NCBI GenBank assembly: GCA_017547125.1 | Contig: JAFYQL010000145.1 | Span: 1-12,081 of the forward strand | Direction of reading: 5' to 3' | Origin: Bacillota bacterium | Lineage (GTDB): Bacteria; Bacillota; Clostridia; Lachnospirales; Anaerotignaceae | DNA length: 12,081 nucleotides | Shown: piece after piece, positions 1 to 7,195 of the stretch | Numbering within the stretch: position 1 is the first letter of the stretch | Layout: every line of letters starts with the position of its first letter | The notes under the pieces: generated by a model | What the model was told of the DNA's origin: nothing | What the model saw: only the letters and a program-made list of their open reading frames with translations | The model's database searches: none | Made by a program: the position numbers and the translations under genes

Positions 1-30
1 CCGGGTTTTAGCACTCTGCTTTTTTTACGC

Positions 31-66
31 AAATAAAAAGGACCCTCCATTTTGGAGAGTCCTTAA
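31..66 (-). terminator. Intrinsic terminator of the SLH-protein gene
   Basis: Reading the minus strand, an 11-bp stem (64-54 pairing with 48-38, one G-T wobble) closes a 5-nt loop and runs into a T-rich tract (TTTTTATTT). It starts just after the TAA stop at 71-73, so it ends the SLH-protein transcript. Confidence 0.9.
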
Positions 67-70
67 GTTT

Positions 71-1867
71 TTATTTAACGTCAACTACTTCAATGTCAGT
101 TACTTTGCCGTTCTTATTAAGTTTGATATCGATGTATACATAATCGTTATCATCTTCTGCATCGTCAACTAATTCGTCTAAACCGTCAAAGTCATCATCG
201 TAATCACTGTCGTTAAGTTCGAAATCACAGCTACCATCAAGTTCGTATGTGTATGTTGTGCCGTCACATTTTACCTTGATTGTATCGCCTGATGTGCTTA
301 CTGATGTGATCTTTGCATCTGCAACTTTTGTTACATAACCTTCAATTTTGCTTACAACATAATCTTCATCAAATGTGATTGTTACGTAGAAGTCTTTCTT
401 TTCGTCGCTATACTCTTCCATAAGTTCGTCGTATGAATCAACTTTCTTGCTGCCGTCTTTAATATCTACATCTGTATCTGAGTCTGTTGTATATGTTTTT
501 GAGTTGCCTGAAATTTTGATTTTTTTGCTTTCAAGCTTGTTAAGGTCGCCTGATTTTGTTTCTGTATCTGATGAACCGCCTGAAATGATGTAAATTTTTG
601 TTACTTCATCATCGTCATTAAGGATGATGCCGATCTTGTCGCCTTTTTTAAGCATTTCATCAAAGTCGTCAAAATCTTTTACTTCTTTGCCTTTAGCATC
701 ATAATATTTTACGTTTTCATAAAGGTCTTCTTCATCATCTTCGTAGCCTTTGAAGTAATGTGTATCACCTGATGAAGTTGATGCTGTTTTACCGAGTTTA
801 ATACGGCTTTCGGTGATTGAAAGGAAGTAACCTTCAACGTCATATTTGCTCTTTTCTTCAGCTTCAACAAGGTAAACTTCGATTACTTCATCGTTCTTGT
901 CAAGTACGATACCTACGTTGCCTTCATAATCATCAATAAGGTCTTTGAAGTCATCATAATCAACTTCTTTGCCCTTTGTATCATAGAATTCAACATCTTC
1001 ATAGATGTCTTCTTCTTCATCTTCGTCGTCTTCGTTGCCTACGAAGTAGTAGTAAACCTTCTTGCCGTCTTCATCTTTGATACGGATTGATCTTTCGTTT
1101 ATTGAGTAGAATTCTCCTTCTACGTCATAGTCACCTGCATCTGCACGTGTGATGATATATACTTTTTCTACTTCATCGTCATCATTATATACAAGACCGA
1201 TTTCGTCATTTGCTACAACATATTTCTTGAATGTTGAGTATGAAACCTTTGATGTTGTTGTTGATTTGTAGAATTCTACGTTGTCATAGTCGTCATCTTC
1301 AAATGCGTATGATTTTGAAGTGCCGCTCTTTGATAATTTAAGTTTGATTTTGCCTTCTTCAATAGATGCAAAGTAACCTTCGATATCAAAATCGATTGTT
1401 GCGCCTTCTTCTGCAACTACAGTGTCAACATAGTCTTTTGAGTCAAGTGTGATGTAGATAGTGTCGCCAACTTCAACCTTGTCTTTGAACTTATCTGCAT
1501 CCATTACTTTGTTGTCATATTTAAAGTTAACATCGTCGATGTCTTTGAATTCGTATGTTTCTGTGTCGCCGTCAACTTTGATCTTGATTGTGTATGTACC
1601 CATTGATACAAAGTCGCCCTTAGCATCCCAGTCTTCAACTACTGCTGAGCCTGTGCCTGATGCTGTTACCATAACGCTCATAATCTTGCTGCCGCTGTAT
1701 GAAACAACTACTGTATCGCCAACCTTAACCTGTGAAAGAGCAATTCTTGCACTGTTTACATCAAGTACGCCAGTTGAGATGTCGCCCATAAACTGTTTGC
1801 CGCCAACAACGAGAGTTGTGTTGTTGCCAACTGTAACTGCATTTGTTACCTTACCGCTTATTGAGCC
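71..1867 (-). repeat. Tandem acidic protein repeats in the SLH protein
   Basis: Residues about 236-833 break into six or seven units. Each opens with a D/GxxxGxFxSI-like strand, passes through an aromatic and acidic stretch, and closes with GD/GxxIxxxLxxxDxVxxxYxI. The clearest neighbours are 392-480, 481-575 and 576-672 (DNA 1399-557). They share DVEGxFxSI, YENVxYYDxKGKEV and a DDDEVxKxYII ending. The first unit (236-313) and the last two (673-833) are more diverged. Boundaries were set by eye. Confidence 0.75.
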
Positions 1868-2572
1868 TGTTGTTGCCTGTGTTGTAGTTGTTGTGCCTTT
1901 ACCTGAAAGGTGATCGTATGTTTTTGAAACAACTACTGCCATTTCAGCACGGTTGATTGATGCTTTTGGTGTGAAGTTGCCGTCTGTGTCACCAGTCATG
2001 ATGTTAAGCTGTTTAAGAAGAGCTACATAAGGTGTTGCAACTGCTGTGATGCTTGCCTTGTCGCCGTATGTAAGTGTTGGGTTTGTTGGTAATTCTTCGA
2101 TAAGGTCAAGTGTACGACCGAAGATAATAGCAACGTCCTGTCTTGTTGCGTTTACGCTTACGCCCTTGCTGTTAACAAAAGCAGGAATTTCGCTGATTGT
2201 AACAATTTTGTTTTCAAGACCGTATGCAACAGCTTCGTGTGCCCATGAAGGGATTTTGTAGCCGTTCATAACTGTTGTGTATTTGCTTACAGTTGTTGAT
2301 GGAACTGCTTCACCGCTGCTGTTTTTCATAAGGCTGTATGCAAGCTGCATAGTTTCGCAGTATGTAACGCCGTCTTTAGGTCTGAAGACCTTCTGTCCCG
2401 CATTGTTGTAATCGCCAACCATAATACCCTTGTCTGCAACAGAGTTGATATATGTTTTAGCGCCTTCCCATGGAACATTATTTATATCTGCAAAGTTTGC
2501 TGCATAAACAGGCAAACTGCTTATAGCAACCAGGGCTGCAGTAAATAATGCTACTAATTTCATCTTTCTCAT
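71..2572 (-). CDS. Secreted SLH-domain surface protein with acidic tandem repeats
   Basis: An 833-residue exported protein. Residues 1-24 form a signal peptide (MRKMKLVALF start, hydrophobic core, cleavage after PVYA). Three SLH domains follow at about 26-84, 107-155 and 170-221; the third ends with the NRAEMA form of the SLH TRAE motif and the second has TRQDVA. SLH domains normally bind pyruvylated secondary cell-wall polymer, so the protein is expected on the cell surface. A Thr-rich linker (about 227-235) leads to a C-terminal half of beta-rich repeats of about 80-95 residues, extremely rich in Asp and Glu (for example around 513-530). The start at 2572 is chosen because AAAGGAGGA lies 8 nt upstream. 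A longer in-frame ATG at 2632 lies upstream of the -10 box and cannot be on that mRNA. I do not recognise the repeat domain; an S-layer, adhesin or cation-binding role is inference. Confidence 0.9.
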   Translation of the reverse strand: MRKMKLVALFTAALVAISSLPVYAANFADINNVPWEGAKTYINSVADKGIMVGDYNNAGQKVFRPKDGVTYCETMQLAYSLMKNSSGEAVPSTTVSKYTTVMNGYKIPSWAHEAVAYGLENKIVTISEIPAFVNSKGVSVNATRQDVAIIFGRTLDLIEELPTNPTLTYGDKASITAVATPYVALLKQLNIMTGDTDGNFTPKASINRAEMAVVVSKTYDHLSGKGTTTTTQATTGSISGKVTNAVTVGNNTTLVVGGKQFMGDISTGVLDVNSARIALSQVKVGDTVVVSYSGSKIMSVMVTASGTGSAVVEDWDAKGDFVSMGTYTIKIKVDGDTETYEFKDIDDVNFKYDNKVMDADKFKDKVEVGDTIYITLDSKDYVDTVVAEEGATIDFDIEGYFASIEEGKIKLKLSKSGTSKSYAFEDDDYDNVEFYKSTTTSKVSYSTFKKYVVANDEIGLVYNDDDEVEKVYIITRADAGDYDVEGEFYSINERSIRIKDEDGKKVYYYFVGNEDDEDEEEDIYEDVEFYDTKGKEVDYDDFKDLIDDYEGNVGIVLDKNDEVIEVYLVEAEEKSKYDVEGYFLSITESRIKLGKTASTSSGDTHYFKGYEDDEEDLYENVKYYDAKGKEVKDFDDFDEMLKKGDKIGIILNDDDEVTKIYIISGGSSDTETKSGDLNKLESKKIKISGNSKTYTTDSDTDVDIKDGSKKVDSYDELMEEYSDEKKDFYVTITFDEDYVVSKIEGYVTKVADAKITSVSTSGDTIKVKCDGTTYTYELDGSCDFELNDSDYDDDFDGLDELVDDAEDDNDYVYIDIKLNKNGKVTDIEVVDVK

Positions 2573-2580
2573 AAGTAATG

Positions 2581-2589
2581 TCCTCCTTT
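2581..2589 (-). promoter_or_regulatory. Shine-Dalgarno site fixing the SLH-protein start
   Basis: The minus strand reads AAAGGAGGA, 8 nt before the ATG at 2572-2570. It places the start 20 codons inside the longest open frame and directly in front of a typical signal peptide. Confidence 0.85.
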
Positions 2590-2620
2590 GACAAATATAG
2601 CATTTTACAGCTTTGGGTTC

Positions 2621-2650
2621 ATTATAACACATATTTTAAAATTTTGTTCA
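2621..2650 (-). promoter_or_regulatory. Promoter of the SLH-protein gene
   Basis: The minus strand has a perfect TATAAT (2626-2621) preceded by TG plus one base, an extended -10, and a weak -35 TGAACA (2650-2645) with an 18-bp spacer. Predicted transcription starts near 2614, giving a leader of about 40 nt. The DNA between this and the terminator at 2782 is AT-rich with nothing else recognisable. Confidence 0.65.
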
Positions 2651-2781
2651 TTCTTAAGAAAAAATTCATAAAATTTTACTGATTTTTTACATGCCAGATA
2701 CAAATTGTGGATAAAAGTTGTTCTCAAATATCAAAATATCGTATTTCGGCTTTTTCGACACTGAAATTTTTTGTATTTCTC

Positions 2782-2818
2782 AAAAAAAATAACCCCGAAG
2801 GATTTTTCCTTCAGGGTT
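2782..2818 (-). terminator. Intrinsic terminator of the GNAT-DUF2156 operon
   Basis: On the minus strand a 12-bp stem (2818-2807 with 2802-2791, one G-T pair) closes a 4-nt loop and is followed by ATTTTTTTT (2790-2782). It lies a few bases after the stop of the DUF2156 gene. Confidence 0.93.
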
Positions 2819-2822
2819 TTAA

Positions 2823-3785
2823 TTATCTCTGTGCACATTTACACTTTCCGCAATTTACATAAAAATTGTTTTCACTTTTTGCCTTGTATATCGCATTGTA
2901 TTTTTCAATCATCTTGTCAGGGAAATAGCTCATCTTTGCCTTTCTAAGGCCCTCTTCACCCATATCTTCCTCACGGTTGATATACATTGTGTCGGCGCAG
3001 TGATGCTCAGCATACTGCTGATTTATTATCTGATAAAGTCCGTCTATATCTCTGTCGGCTTTTTCAATGTGAATCTGGCTCATAGTTGGAAGTTTTCTTT
3101 CGCCTACTGTAAAAGCCTTTACCACACCGTCAATTCTTATCATTCCGCCTGTAAGACCAAGTGCTTTCATATTTGTGAGTGCTCTTACAACTGAGCCTCT
3201 TTCGTCCCATCTGTCGATAGTTTCGGCAAAGTGTGTTGATGCCCATCTGTCATAAACTGCAAGGCATTCTTCAATGTTTTCTTCCTTGATGTCTTCATAC
3301 TGAAGCTGCGGATAGTTTGCACGTATTCTGTTTATGAAGTTTCTCTTGCTATGGAGCTTTTTGCCACGGAGATGAATCATTTTTTCGCTTAAATAAACAT
3401 ATTCAAAAACTTCTCTGTTTTCCTTAAGCTCATAGTCTGGAGCATATTCTTCAAACCATGTTCTGAATGGTTCTGAAACAGAGCGGAAATATGGCTCCCA
3501 GCCTTTTTCACAGAAGTATTCTTCGCTTATTTCAATGGCTCTTTTATAGTTTGCAAGTCTTTCTTCGTTTTCAGGTATCGGAGGCCAGAAAAATTTCTTT
3601 TCCTGAGGGAATTCATACTTCATAAAAAGAAAGCCTTCGCTTTCGGCATACTGTATTTTGCCCTCTGCACCCCATATAAAAATATTTGTGAATGTGAATT
3701 CAGCGTTTTCTATATTCCAAGGCTTTGTGTATTTTTCAACTATGGCCTTGTCGCTCAATTCAATATCCTTAAATTTCAGCTGCAT
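2823..3785 (-). CDS. DUF2156 (LPG-synthase C-terminal-like) protein
   Basis: A 320-residue cytoplasmic protein of the DUF2156 family, which shares the double GNAT-like fold of the MprF/FemX aminoacyl transferases. Typical family blocks are visible: LRGKKLHSKRNFINR near 139-153, and YINREEDMGEEGLRKAKMSY near 268-287, followed by a conserved Pro and Lys/Tyr-rich end. The family length (about 290-310) fits. The C-terminus adds a small CxxCxC cluster (NCGKCKC, 311-317), which is unusual and could bind metal. The gene follows the GNAT gene by 20 bp, with GAGAGGA about 10 nt before the ATG, so the two are surely co-transcribed. In other family members the activity is transfer of an amino acid or acyl group to a lipid or peptide; the substrate here is unknown. 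Confidence 0.82.
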   Translation of the reverse strand: MQLKFKDIELSDKAIVEKYTKPWNIENAEFTFTNIFIWGAEGKIQYAESEGFLFMKYEFPQEKKFFWPPIPENEERLANYKRAIEISEEYFCEKGWEPYFRSVSEPFRTWFEEYAPDYELKENREVFEYVYLSEKMIHLRGKKLHSKRNFINRIRANYPQLQYEDIKEENIEECLAVYDRWASTHFAETIDRWDERGSVVRALTNMKALGLTGGMIRIDGVVKAFTVGERKLPTMSQIHIEKADRDIDGLYQIINQQYAEHHCADTMYINREEDMGEEGLRKAKMSYFPDKMIEKYNAIYKAKSENNFYVNCGKCKCAQR

Positions 3786-3805
3786 ATATTAAAAATCCTC
3801 TCAAA

Positions 3806-4909
3806 TCAATATTCGTCAATTATATGGCAGACCTGTTTTGGAAACATCTCATCAAGAAATTTGGCAGCCTGTTTATCACAAACCTTTATTTCGCCCATTT
3901 CTTCCATTTCCGCAAGGCTTCTGTATCCAAATATCCATTGTGCAAATCTGTACACCGGCATTTCTATCTGGGCAGGTGCATCGGTTTTATTTCCGCACAT
4001 ATCAAACACCGCATTATTTTCTTCAATAACAGACTCTGTTATGCAGATAGTATTTTCAAGACCTTTGCCAACAGACTTAAGCACCTTTGAAACATTGACT
4101 ATTGTGCCCACGTTTCTTTCAGATGTTTCTTTTTTGCCCTGTGTACTTGTCGCTTTACTGTCAGGCGGAAGCTTTATTGTAACCTTTTTTCCTTTGCCCA
4201 GTTCTGTAAGTGCATCGACAATTATCTGCTCATCTTTTTCATCGGCAGATATCACCTCTTCTGCATAAAGAAGCTCTTCCATATTATAATAAATTGCATA
4301 AGCAAGGCATTTGCCGTCACTTATATATGCAAGGCATTTGCCGCCATCTGCAGAATAATCATCACATTTAAGGCGAAAATCTGCCATTGAGCGATAAATT
4401 ATACCGCTATATCTTTTTGCGGCATTTATATAGCACTCATAAAGCATACTTTCGTATTCTTTCATATCCGCTGAAACTGTTTCTTCACAATCGCAGCCAA
4501 GGCTTTTTTCGATATAGATAAAAGATGTGTCACTTGTTGTGTAAAGCCCGGCTTTTCTGTATGTTGCTATGGAAACCGGAGTATTAACATTAACAGATAC
4601 GCCTTTTTCATACATAAGGTTCAGGTAATATCTGTACATATTATTCATGTGACCTTTTTTTGTATGCTCAGGAAGTGTACATACCCCCGCCACAAGTGTG
4701 CCGTCAAGCACAGAGTCTCTCACCTTGATATTATATGGCATAGACTGCATTTCAGAAACAATCTGGCCATCTTCTTCAACGCACACAGAATATGAAGGTA
4801 TAAAACGGTTTTCAAAAAACCAGTTTCTGAAGTTTTTACTGTCAGAAAAGCATATATCCCAAAGCTTTCTGAATTGAAGTTTGTCTTTAAACTCTGCCTG
4901 TCTTATCAT
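3806..4909 (-). CDS. GNAT-family acetyltransferase, Eis-like
   Basis: A 367-residue protein with an N-terminal GNAT domain (about 1-140) and a C-terminal region of the size and position of the second GNAT/SCP2 half of Eis-like enzymes. The acetyl-CoA loop region reads VAGVCTLPEHTKKG (73-86), where Eis proteins have V-T-x-P-xx-R/KxxG. The later NTPVSIATYRKAGL (109-122) matches the P-xxxxYRKxGF block of the family. The expected reaction is acetylation of an amine substrate with acetyl-CoA; the substrate cannot be told. The start MIRQAEF is preferred because AGAGGT precedes it by about 10 nt. An in-frame ATG at 4930 has no ribosome-binding site and would lie only about 9 nt from the predicted mRNA start. 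First gene of a two-gene operon with the DUF2156 gene. Confidence 0.8.
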   Translation of the reverse strand: MIRQAEFKDKLQFRKLWDICFSDSKNFRNWFFENRFIPSYSVCVEEDGQIVSEMQSMPYNIKVRDSVLDGTLVAGVCTLPEHTKKGHMNNMYRYYLNLMYEKGVSVNVNTPVSIATYRKAGLYTTSDTSFIYIEKSLGCDCEETVSADMKEYESMLYECYINAAKRYSGIIYRSMADFRLKCDDYSADGGKCLAYISDGKCLAYAIYYNMEELLYAEEVISADEKDEQIIVDALTELGKGKKVTIKLPPDSKATSTQGKKETSERNVGTIVNVSKVLKSVGKGLENTICITESVIEENNAVFDMCGNKTDAPAQIEMPVYRFAQWIFGYRSLAEMEEMGEIKVCDKQAAKFLDEMFPKQVCHIIDEY

Positions 4910-4945
4910 AGGGTCTCTACCTCTGCACATTTCATCTAAACACTA

Positions 4946-4974
4946 ATAATAATACCCAAAATAAAAATAATCAA
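4946..4974 (-). promoter_or_regulatory. Promoter of the GNAT-DUF2156 operon
   Basis: On the minus strand TTGATT (4974-4969), 17 bp, TATTAT (4951-4946). The predicted start near 4939 gives a leader of about 30 nt to the ATG at 4909. It diverges from the promoter at 5006-5035. Confidence 0.55.
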
Positions 4975-5005
4975 CTGCATATTTGTTAACACTTGTGCGT
5001 TGATA

Positions 5006-5035
5006 TTGAAAAAATGCCCCTGTTTATTTTATAAT
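5006..5035 (+). promoter_or_regulatory. Promoter of the 94-residue protein gene
   Basis: TTGAAA (5006-5011), an 18-bp spacer and a perfect TATAAT (5030-5035) stand just upstream of a GGGAGG ribosome-binding site (5048-5053) and the ATG at 5062. One of the best promoter matches in the window. Confidence 0.72.
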
Positions 5036-5061
5036 ACACTTATCATAGGGAGGTTTTTAAA

Positions 5062-5346
5062 ATGCTTTTTAACTCTGCATACGATAATATTAAACATTAT
5101 ATAAATTTTTATTACTTTACACAAGGCAACTTTTTCACAGGCACTATAGGCGACGAATTCCGTTACCGCATTGTGCCCGACAAACAAAACAACGTGCTTA
5201 CTGTTTACACATACAGTGACACTTGTTTTGAAAAAGCCGAAAACAAAGTTTGCGAAAGCTTTGAGTTTTCTGAAGAAGGACTTGATGCTGCTGCAAAATG
5301 GATTGCTTCAAAAAACAGCGAATATATGGAAAACAAAAACAAATAA
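5062..5346 (+). CDS. Small hypothetical protein, 94 residues
   Basis: A convincing gene: strong promoter, GGGAGG 8 nt before the ATG, TAA stop. I do not recognise a family. The protein has no signal peptide or membrane helix. The N-terminal third is rich in aromatics (YINFYYF at 13-19, then FF at 24-25). The middle (residues 32-52) looks like a beta hairpin, EFRYRIV then NVLTVYTY around a DKQNN turn. The C-terminal part (about 65-90) looks helical and ends in a Lys/Asn tail. There are two cysteines (55 and 64). No terminator follows directly, so its transcript may run 105 nt further into the 21-residue peptide gene and stop at the shared terminator. Probably cytoplasmic; function unknown. Confidence 0.8.
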   Translation: MLFNSAYDNIKHYINFYYFTQGNFFTGTIGDEFRYRIVPDKQNNVLTVYTYSDTCFEKAENKVCESFEFSEEGLDAAAKWIASKNSEYMENKNK

Positions 5347-5375
5347 TCCTTAAAATTCATTAACAGTATTTACAT

Positions 5376-5404
5376 TTGCAATGCAAACCCAAACAAGTTA
5401 CAAT
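5376..5404 (+). promoter_or_regulatory. Candidate promoter of the 21-residue peptide gene
   Basis: TTGCAA (5376-5381), 17 bp, TACAAT (5399-5404). The -35 lies within the inverted repeat TTTGCAATGCAAA (5375-5387). The predicted start near 5411 would make a transcript of about 160 nt ending at the terminator. Confidence 0.45.
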
Positions 5405-5409
5405 TTTTA

Positions 5410-5426
5410 TTGTCTTCGCGAGGCAA
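5410..5426 (+). other. Small hairpin at the predicted 5' end of the peptide mRNA
   Basis: TTGTCT (5410-5415) pairs with AGGCAA (5421-5426), with one G-T pair, around a TCGCG loop. It falls where the short transcript would start and could protect its 5' end. It is weak as a structure on its own. Confidence 0.35.
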
Positions 5427-5450
5427 ATACATATCAAGGAGGTCAATAAA

Positions 5451-5516
5451 ATGTTTAGCTTTGATTGTAGTTTACTCTGGGAACTTATCTGCCAGATGTA
5501 CGGTTTAGGCTGTTAA
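5451..5516 (+). CDS. 21-residue cysteine-containing peptide
   Basis: A short frame of 21 codons plus TAA. It begins MFSFDC, has an LLWELI hydrophobic middle and ends GLGC. Cysteines are at 6, 14 and 21, with only two charged residues (Asp5, Glu11). Evidence for translation is the near-perfect AAGGAGGT (5436-5443) 7 nt before the ATG, among the strongest ribosome-binding sites in the window, with a candidate promoter upstream and a strong terminator 24 nt after the stop. It has no secretion signal and is too short for a full membrane helix, although residues 8-13 are hydrophobic. It is unlikely to be an attenuator leader, because only a convergent gene lies downstream. Function unknown; metal binding, thiol chemistry or a short signalling or toxic peptide are guesses. 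Confidence 0.6.
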   Translation: MFSFDCSLLWELICQMYGLGC

Positions 5517-5540
5517 TCAGCCGTTTTTAATTCAAAAATA

Positions 5541-5577
5541 AAGAACCTTGAAAATTCAAGGTTCTTTTATTTTTTTA
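5541..5577. terminator. Bidirectional terminator between the peptide gene and the symporter gene
   Basis: A perfect inverted repeat of 12 bp per arm (5541-5552 with 5555-5566) is flanked by TTTTATTTTTTT on the plus side and TTTATTTTTG on the minus side. It can end the plus-strand small-gene transcript and the minus-strand symporter transcript, whose stop is at 5579-5581. Confidence 0.9.
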
Positions 5578-5578
5578 T

Positions 5579-7003
5579 TTATTTGATTTCACCATTTTTG
5601 TATCTCTTGAAGAAATCTTTTGTTTCTTTAGCTACAACACCGCTTAATGCGAAAAGTGCAATCATGTTAGGGAATGCCATAAGACCATTGAAGATATCGG
5701 CAATTGTCCAAACAGCTGAAACTGTGAGGTAAGGACCGATAAATACAGCGATGATATAAAGCCATCTGTAAACTTTGATTGAACCGTGGTCTTTGTCACC
5801 AACAAGGTATTCAAGACATCTTTCTGAGTAGTAGTCCCAGCCAAGAATTGTTGTGAAAGCAAAGAATACGAGACAGATCATAAGAATGAATGATGATGTA
5901 CTTGATGCAAATGGAAGACCATGCTGGAATGCGTATGTTGTAACCTGAACACCTTCAAGACCTTCAACCTGCCATGCACCTGTGATAACGATTGAAAGAC
6001 CTGTCATTGTACAGATAACGATTGTATCAAGGAATGTACCTGTCATAGAAACAAGACCCTGACGTACAGGTTCTTTTGTCTGCGCTGCAGCTGCTGCGAT
6101 AGGCGCTGAACCAAGACCAGATTCATTAGAGAAGATACCTCTTGCAACACCCTTCTGCATTGCAACCATCATAGAACCAACAGCACCGCCTGTGATTGCT
6201 CTTGGATTGAAAGCGCCTTCAATAATTGTTCCGATAGCACCAGGAACCTTGTCGATATTTGTAACGATAATAAGAATGCCGCAAATTACGTAAATAACTG
6301 CCATGAAAGGAACGATAAGTTCTGCTACTTTTGAAATTCTCTTAACACCGCCGATAAGAACGAGTGCTACACAGAATGTTACGAGAACTGATGCAACTGC
6401 AACTACCCATGAATATGTACCGATAGTTGGAATTGTAAGAGTATATGCCATGTTAGGGTCAAAGAAGTTTACTGCTGCTGATACGATACCGTTAACCTGT
6501 GTGATTGTACCGATACCAAGAAGACCTGCAAGCACACCGAAAACAGCGAAAAGTTTAGCAAGCCATTTCCAGTTTTTGCCCATACCTTTTTCGATATAGT
6601 AGAAAGGACCACCAAGAGAGTGCTTTTCTTCGTCAATAACTCTGTATTTAACAGCAAGAAGACCTTCTGCATATTTTGTTGCCATACCAAGGAATGCAGC
6701 AACGATCATCCAGAAAAGAGCACCAGGACCGCCGGCGCAAACTGCTGTTGCAACACCTACGATGTTACCAGTACCGATAGTAGCTGAAAGTGCTGTACAA
6801 AGAGCACCAAATGAAGAAATTTCGCCTTCGCCGTCATCTTCGTTTTTGAACATCCATTTAAGAGCTAATGGAAGTTTATGCACCTGAAGAAGCCCAATTC
6901 TGATAGTAAGTAAAAGACCGCCGGCCATAATAAGCACGATAAGAGGCACACCCCATACTAAGTCGTCGATTGTTACTAATAAGTTATTAATTGATTCCCA
7001 CAT
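5579..7003 (-). CDS. Sodium:alanine/glycine symporter, AGCS family
   Basis: A 474-residue inner-membrane transporter of the alanine-or-glycine:cation symporter family, which imports small neutral amino acids with Na+. Length and motifs are normal: SATIGTGNIVGVATAV (73-88), the family signature GGPGALFWM (91-99) followed by GMATKYAE (106-113), and RGIFSNESGLGSAP (288-301). About ten or eleven hydrophobic segments alternate with short loops, and the C-terminus is Lys-rich and probably cytoplasmic. The start at 7003 has GGGAG 9 nt upstream. A glycine riboswitch with a terminator precedes the gene, which argues that glycine is a physiological substrate, though alanine cannot be excluded. Monocistronic: its own promoter upstream and a bidirectional terminator downstream. 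Confidence 0.95.
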   Translation of the reverse strand: MWESINNLLVTIDDLVWGVPLIVLIMAGGLLLTIRIGLLQVHKLPLALKWMFKNEDDGEGEISSFGALCTALSATIGTGNIVGVATAVCAGGPGALFWMIVAAFLGMATKYAEGLLAVKYRVIDEEKHSLGGPFYYIEKGMGKNWKWLAKLFAVFGVLAGLLGIGTITQVNGIVSAAVNFFDPNMAYTLTIPTIGTYSWVVAVASVLVTFCVALVLIGGVKRISKVAELIVPFMAVIYVICGILIIVTNIDKVPGAIGTIIEGAFNPRAITGGAVGSMMVAMQKGVARGIFSNESGLGSAPIAAAAAQTKEPVRQGLVSMTGTFLDTIVICTMTGLSIVITGAWQVEGLEGVQVTTYAFQHGLPFASSTSSFILMICLVFFAFTTILGWDYYSERCLEYLVGDKDHGSIKVYRWLYIIAVFIGPYLTVSAVWTIADIFNGLMAFPNMIALFALSGVVAKETKDFFKRYKNGEIK

Positions 7004-7040
7004 AATTCATATCTCCCATCATTTTGGATTTTCCAGCAAT

Positions 7041-7071
7041 AAAAAAATGGAATCAGATAAATCGGATTCCA
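7041..7071 (-). terminator. Leader terminator of the glycine riboswitch
   Basis: On the minus strand TGGAATC (7071-7065) pairs with GATTCCA (7054-7048) around a 10-nt loop, followed by seven Ts (7047-7041). It sits between the aptamer and the symporter start, so it is the likely expression platform. Confidence 0.8.
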
Positions 7072-7091
7072 CTGAGAAAACAAAAACCAAA

Positions 7092-7109
7092 CTTTTGTAT
7101 ATACAAAAG
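7092..7109 (-). other. Perfect inverted repeat in the riboswitch platform
   Basis: CTTTTGTATATACAAAAG is a perfect 9+9 palindrome located between the aptamer P1 stem and the terminator. Its 5' arm (CTTTTGT on the minus strand) can instead pair with ACAAAG just upstream, next to P1. The two pairings exclude each other and may form part of the switch. Confidence 0.5.
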
Positions 7110-7115
7110 CGCTTT

Positions 7116-7195
7116 GTCTCTGTCCTTTTGCCTGAGAGTTTATACCATAGGTATTTGCCCCTTCGGCCCTTGCATAAGCAAGCTTCTCCAGAGTC
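7116..7195 (-). promoter_or_regulatory. Glycine riboswitch, single aptamer
   Basis: Read on the minus strand, the stretch shows the conserved glycine-aptamer core: CTCTGGAGAAG at the 5' side, CCGAAGGGGCAAA (7166-7154), a small ATACCTATGGTAT hairpin, then CTCTCAGGCAAAAGGACAGAG at the 3' side. P1 is formed by CTCTG (7193-7189) with CAGAG (7122-7118). Only one complete aptamer is present. About 55 nt of leader precede it from the predicted start near 7252, too short for a second full aptamer but enough for a ghost-aptamer stem. It controls the AGCS symporter by transcription termination. Whether glycine turns expression on or off cannot be decided by eye. Confidence 0.93.

Noticed and set aside
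1461..1913. 150-codon plus-strand open frame opposite the SLH gene
   Set aside because: It is the antisense shadow of the acidic, Val/Thr-rich coding sequence. It has no ribosome-binding site or promoter, and the low-complexity product mirrors the other strand.
2573..2632. 20-codon N-terminal extension of the SLH protein
   Set aside because: The upstream ATG lies above the extended -10 TATAAT, has no ribosome-binding site, and would bury the signal peptide. The ATG at 2572 has AAAGGAGGA at the right distance.
4910..4930. Seven-codon upstream extension of the GNAT protein
   Set aside because: No ribosome-binding site before the ATG at 4930, and it lies only about 9 nt from the predicted transcription start. 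AGAGGT supports the ATG at 4909.
5171..5353. 60-codon plus-strand frame inside the 94-residue gene
   Set aside because: It overlaps the better supported gene in another frame and has no ribosome-binding site.
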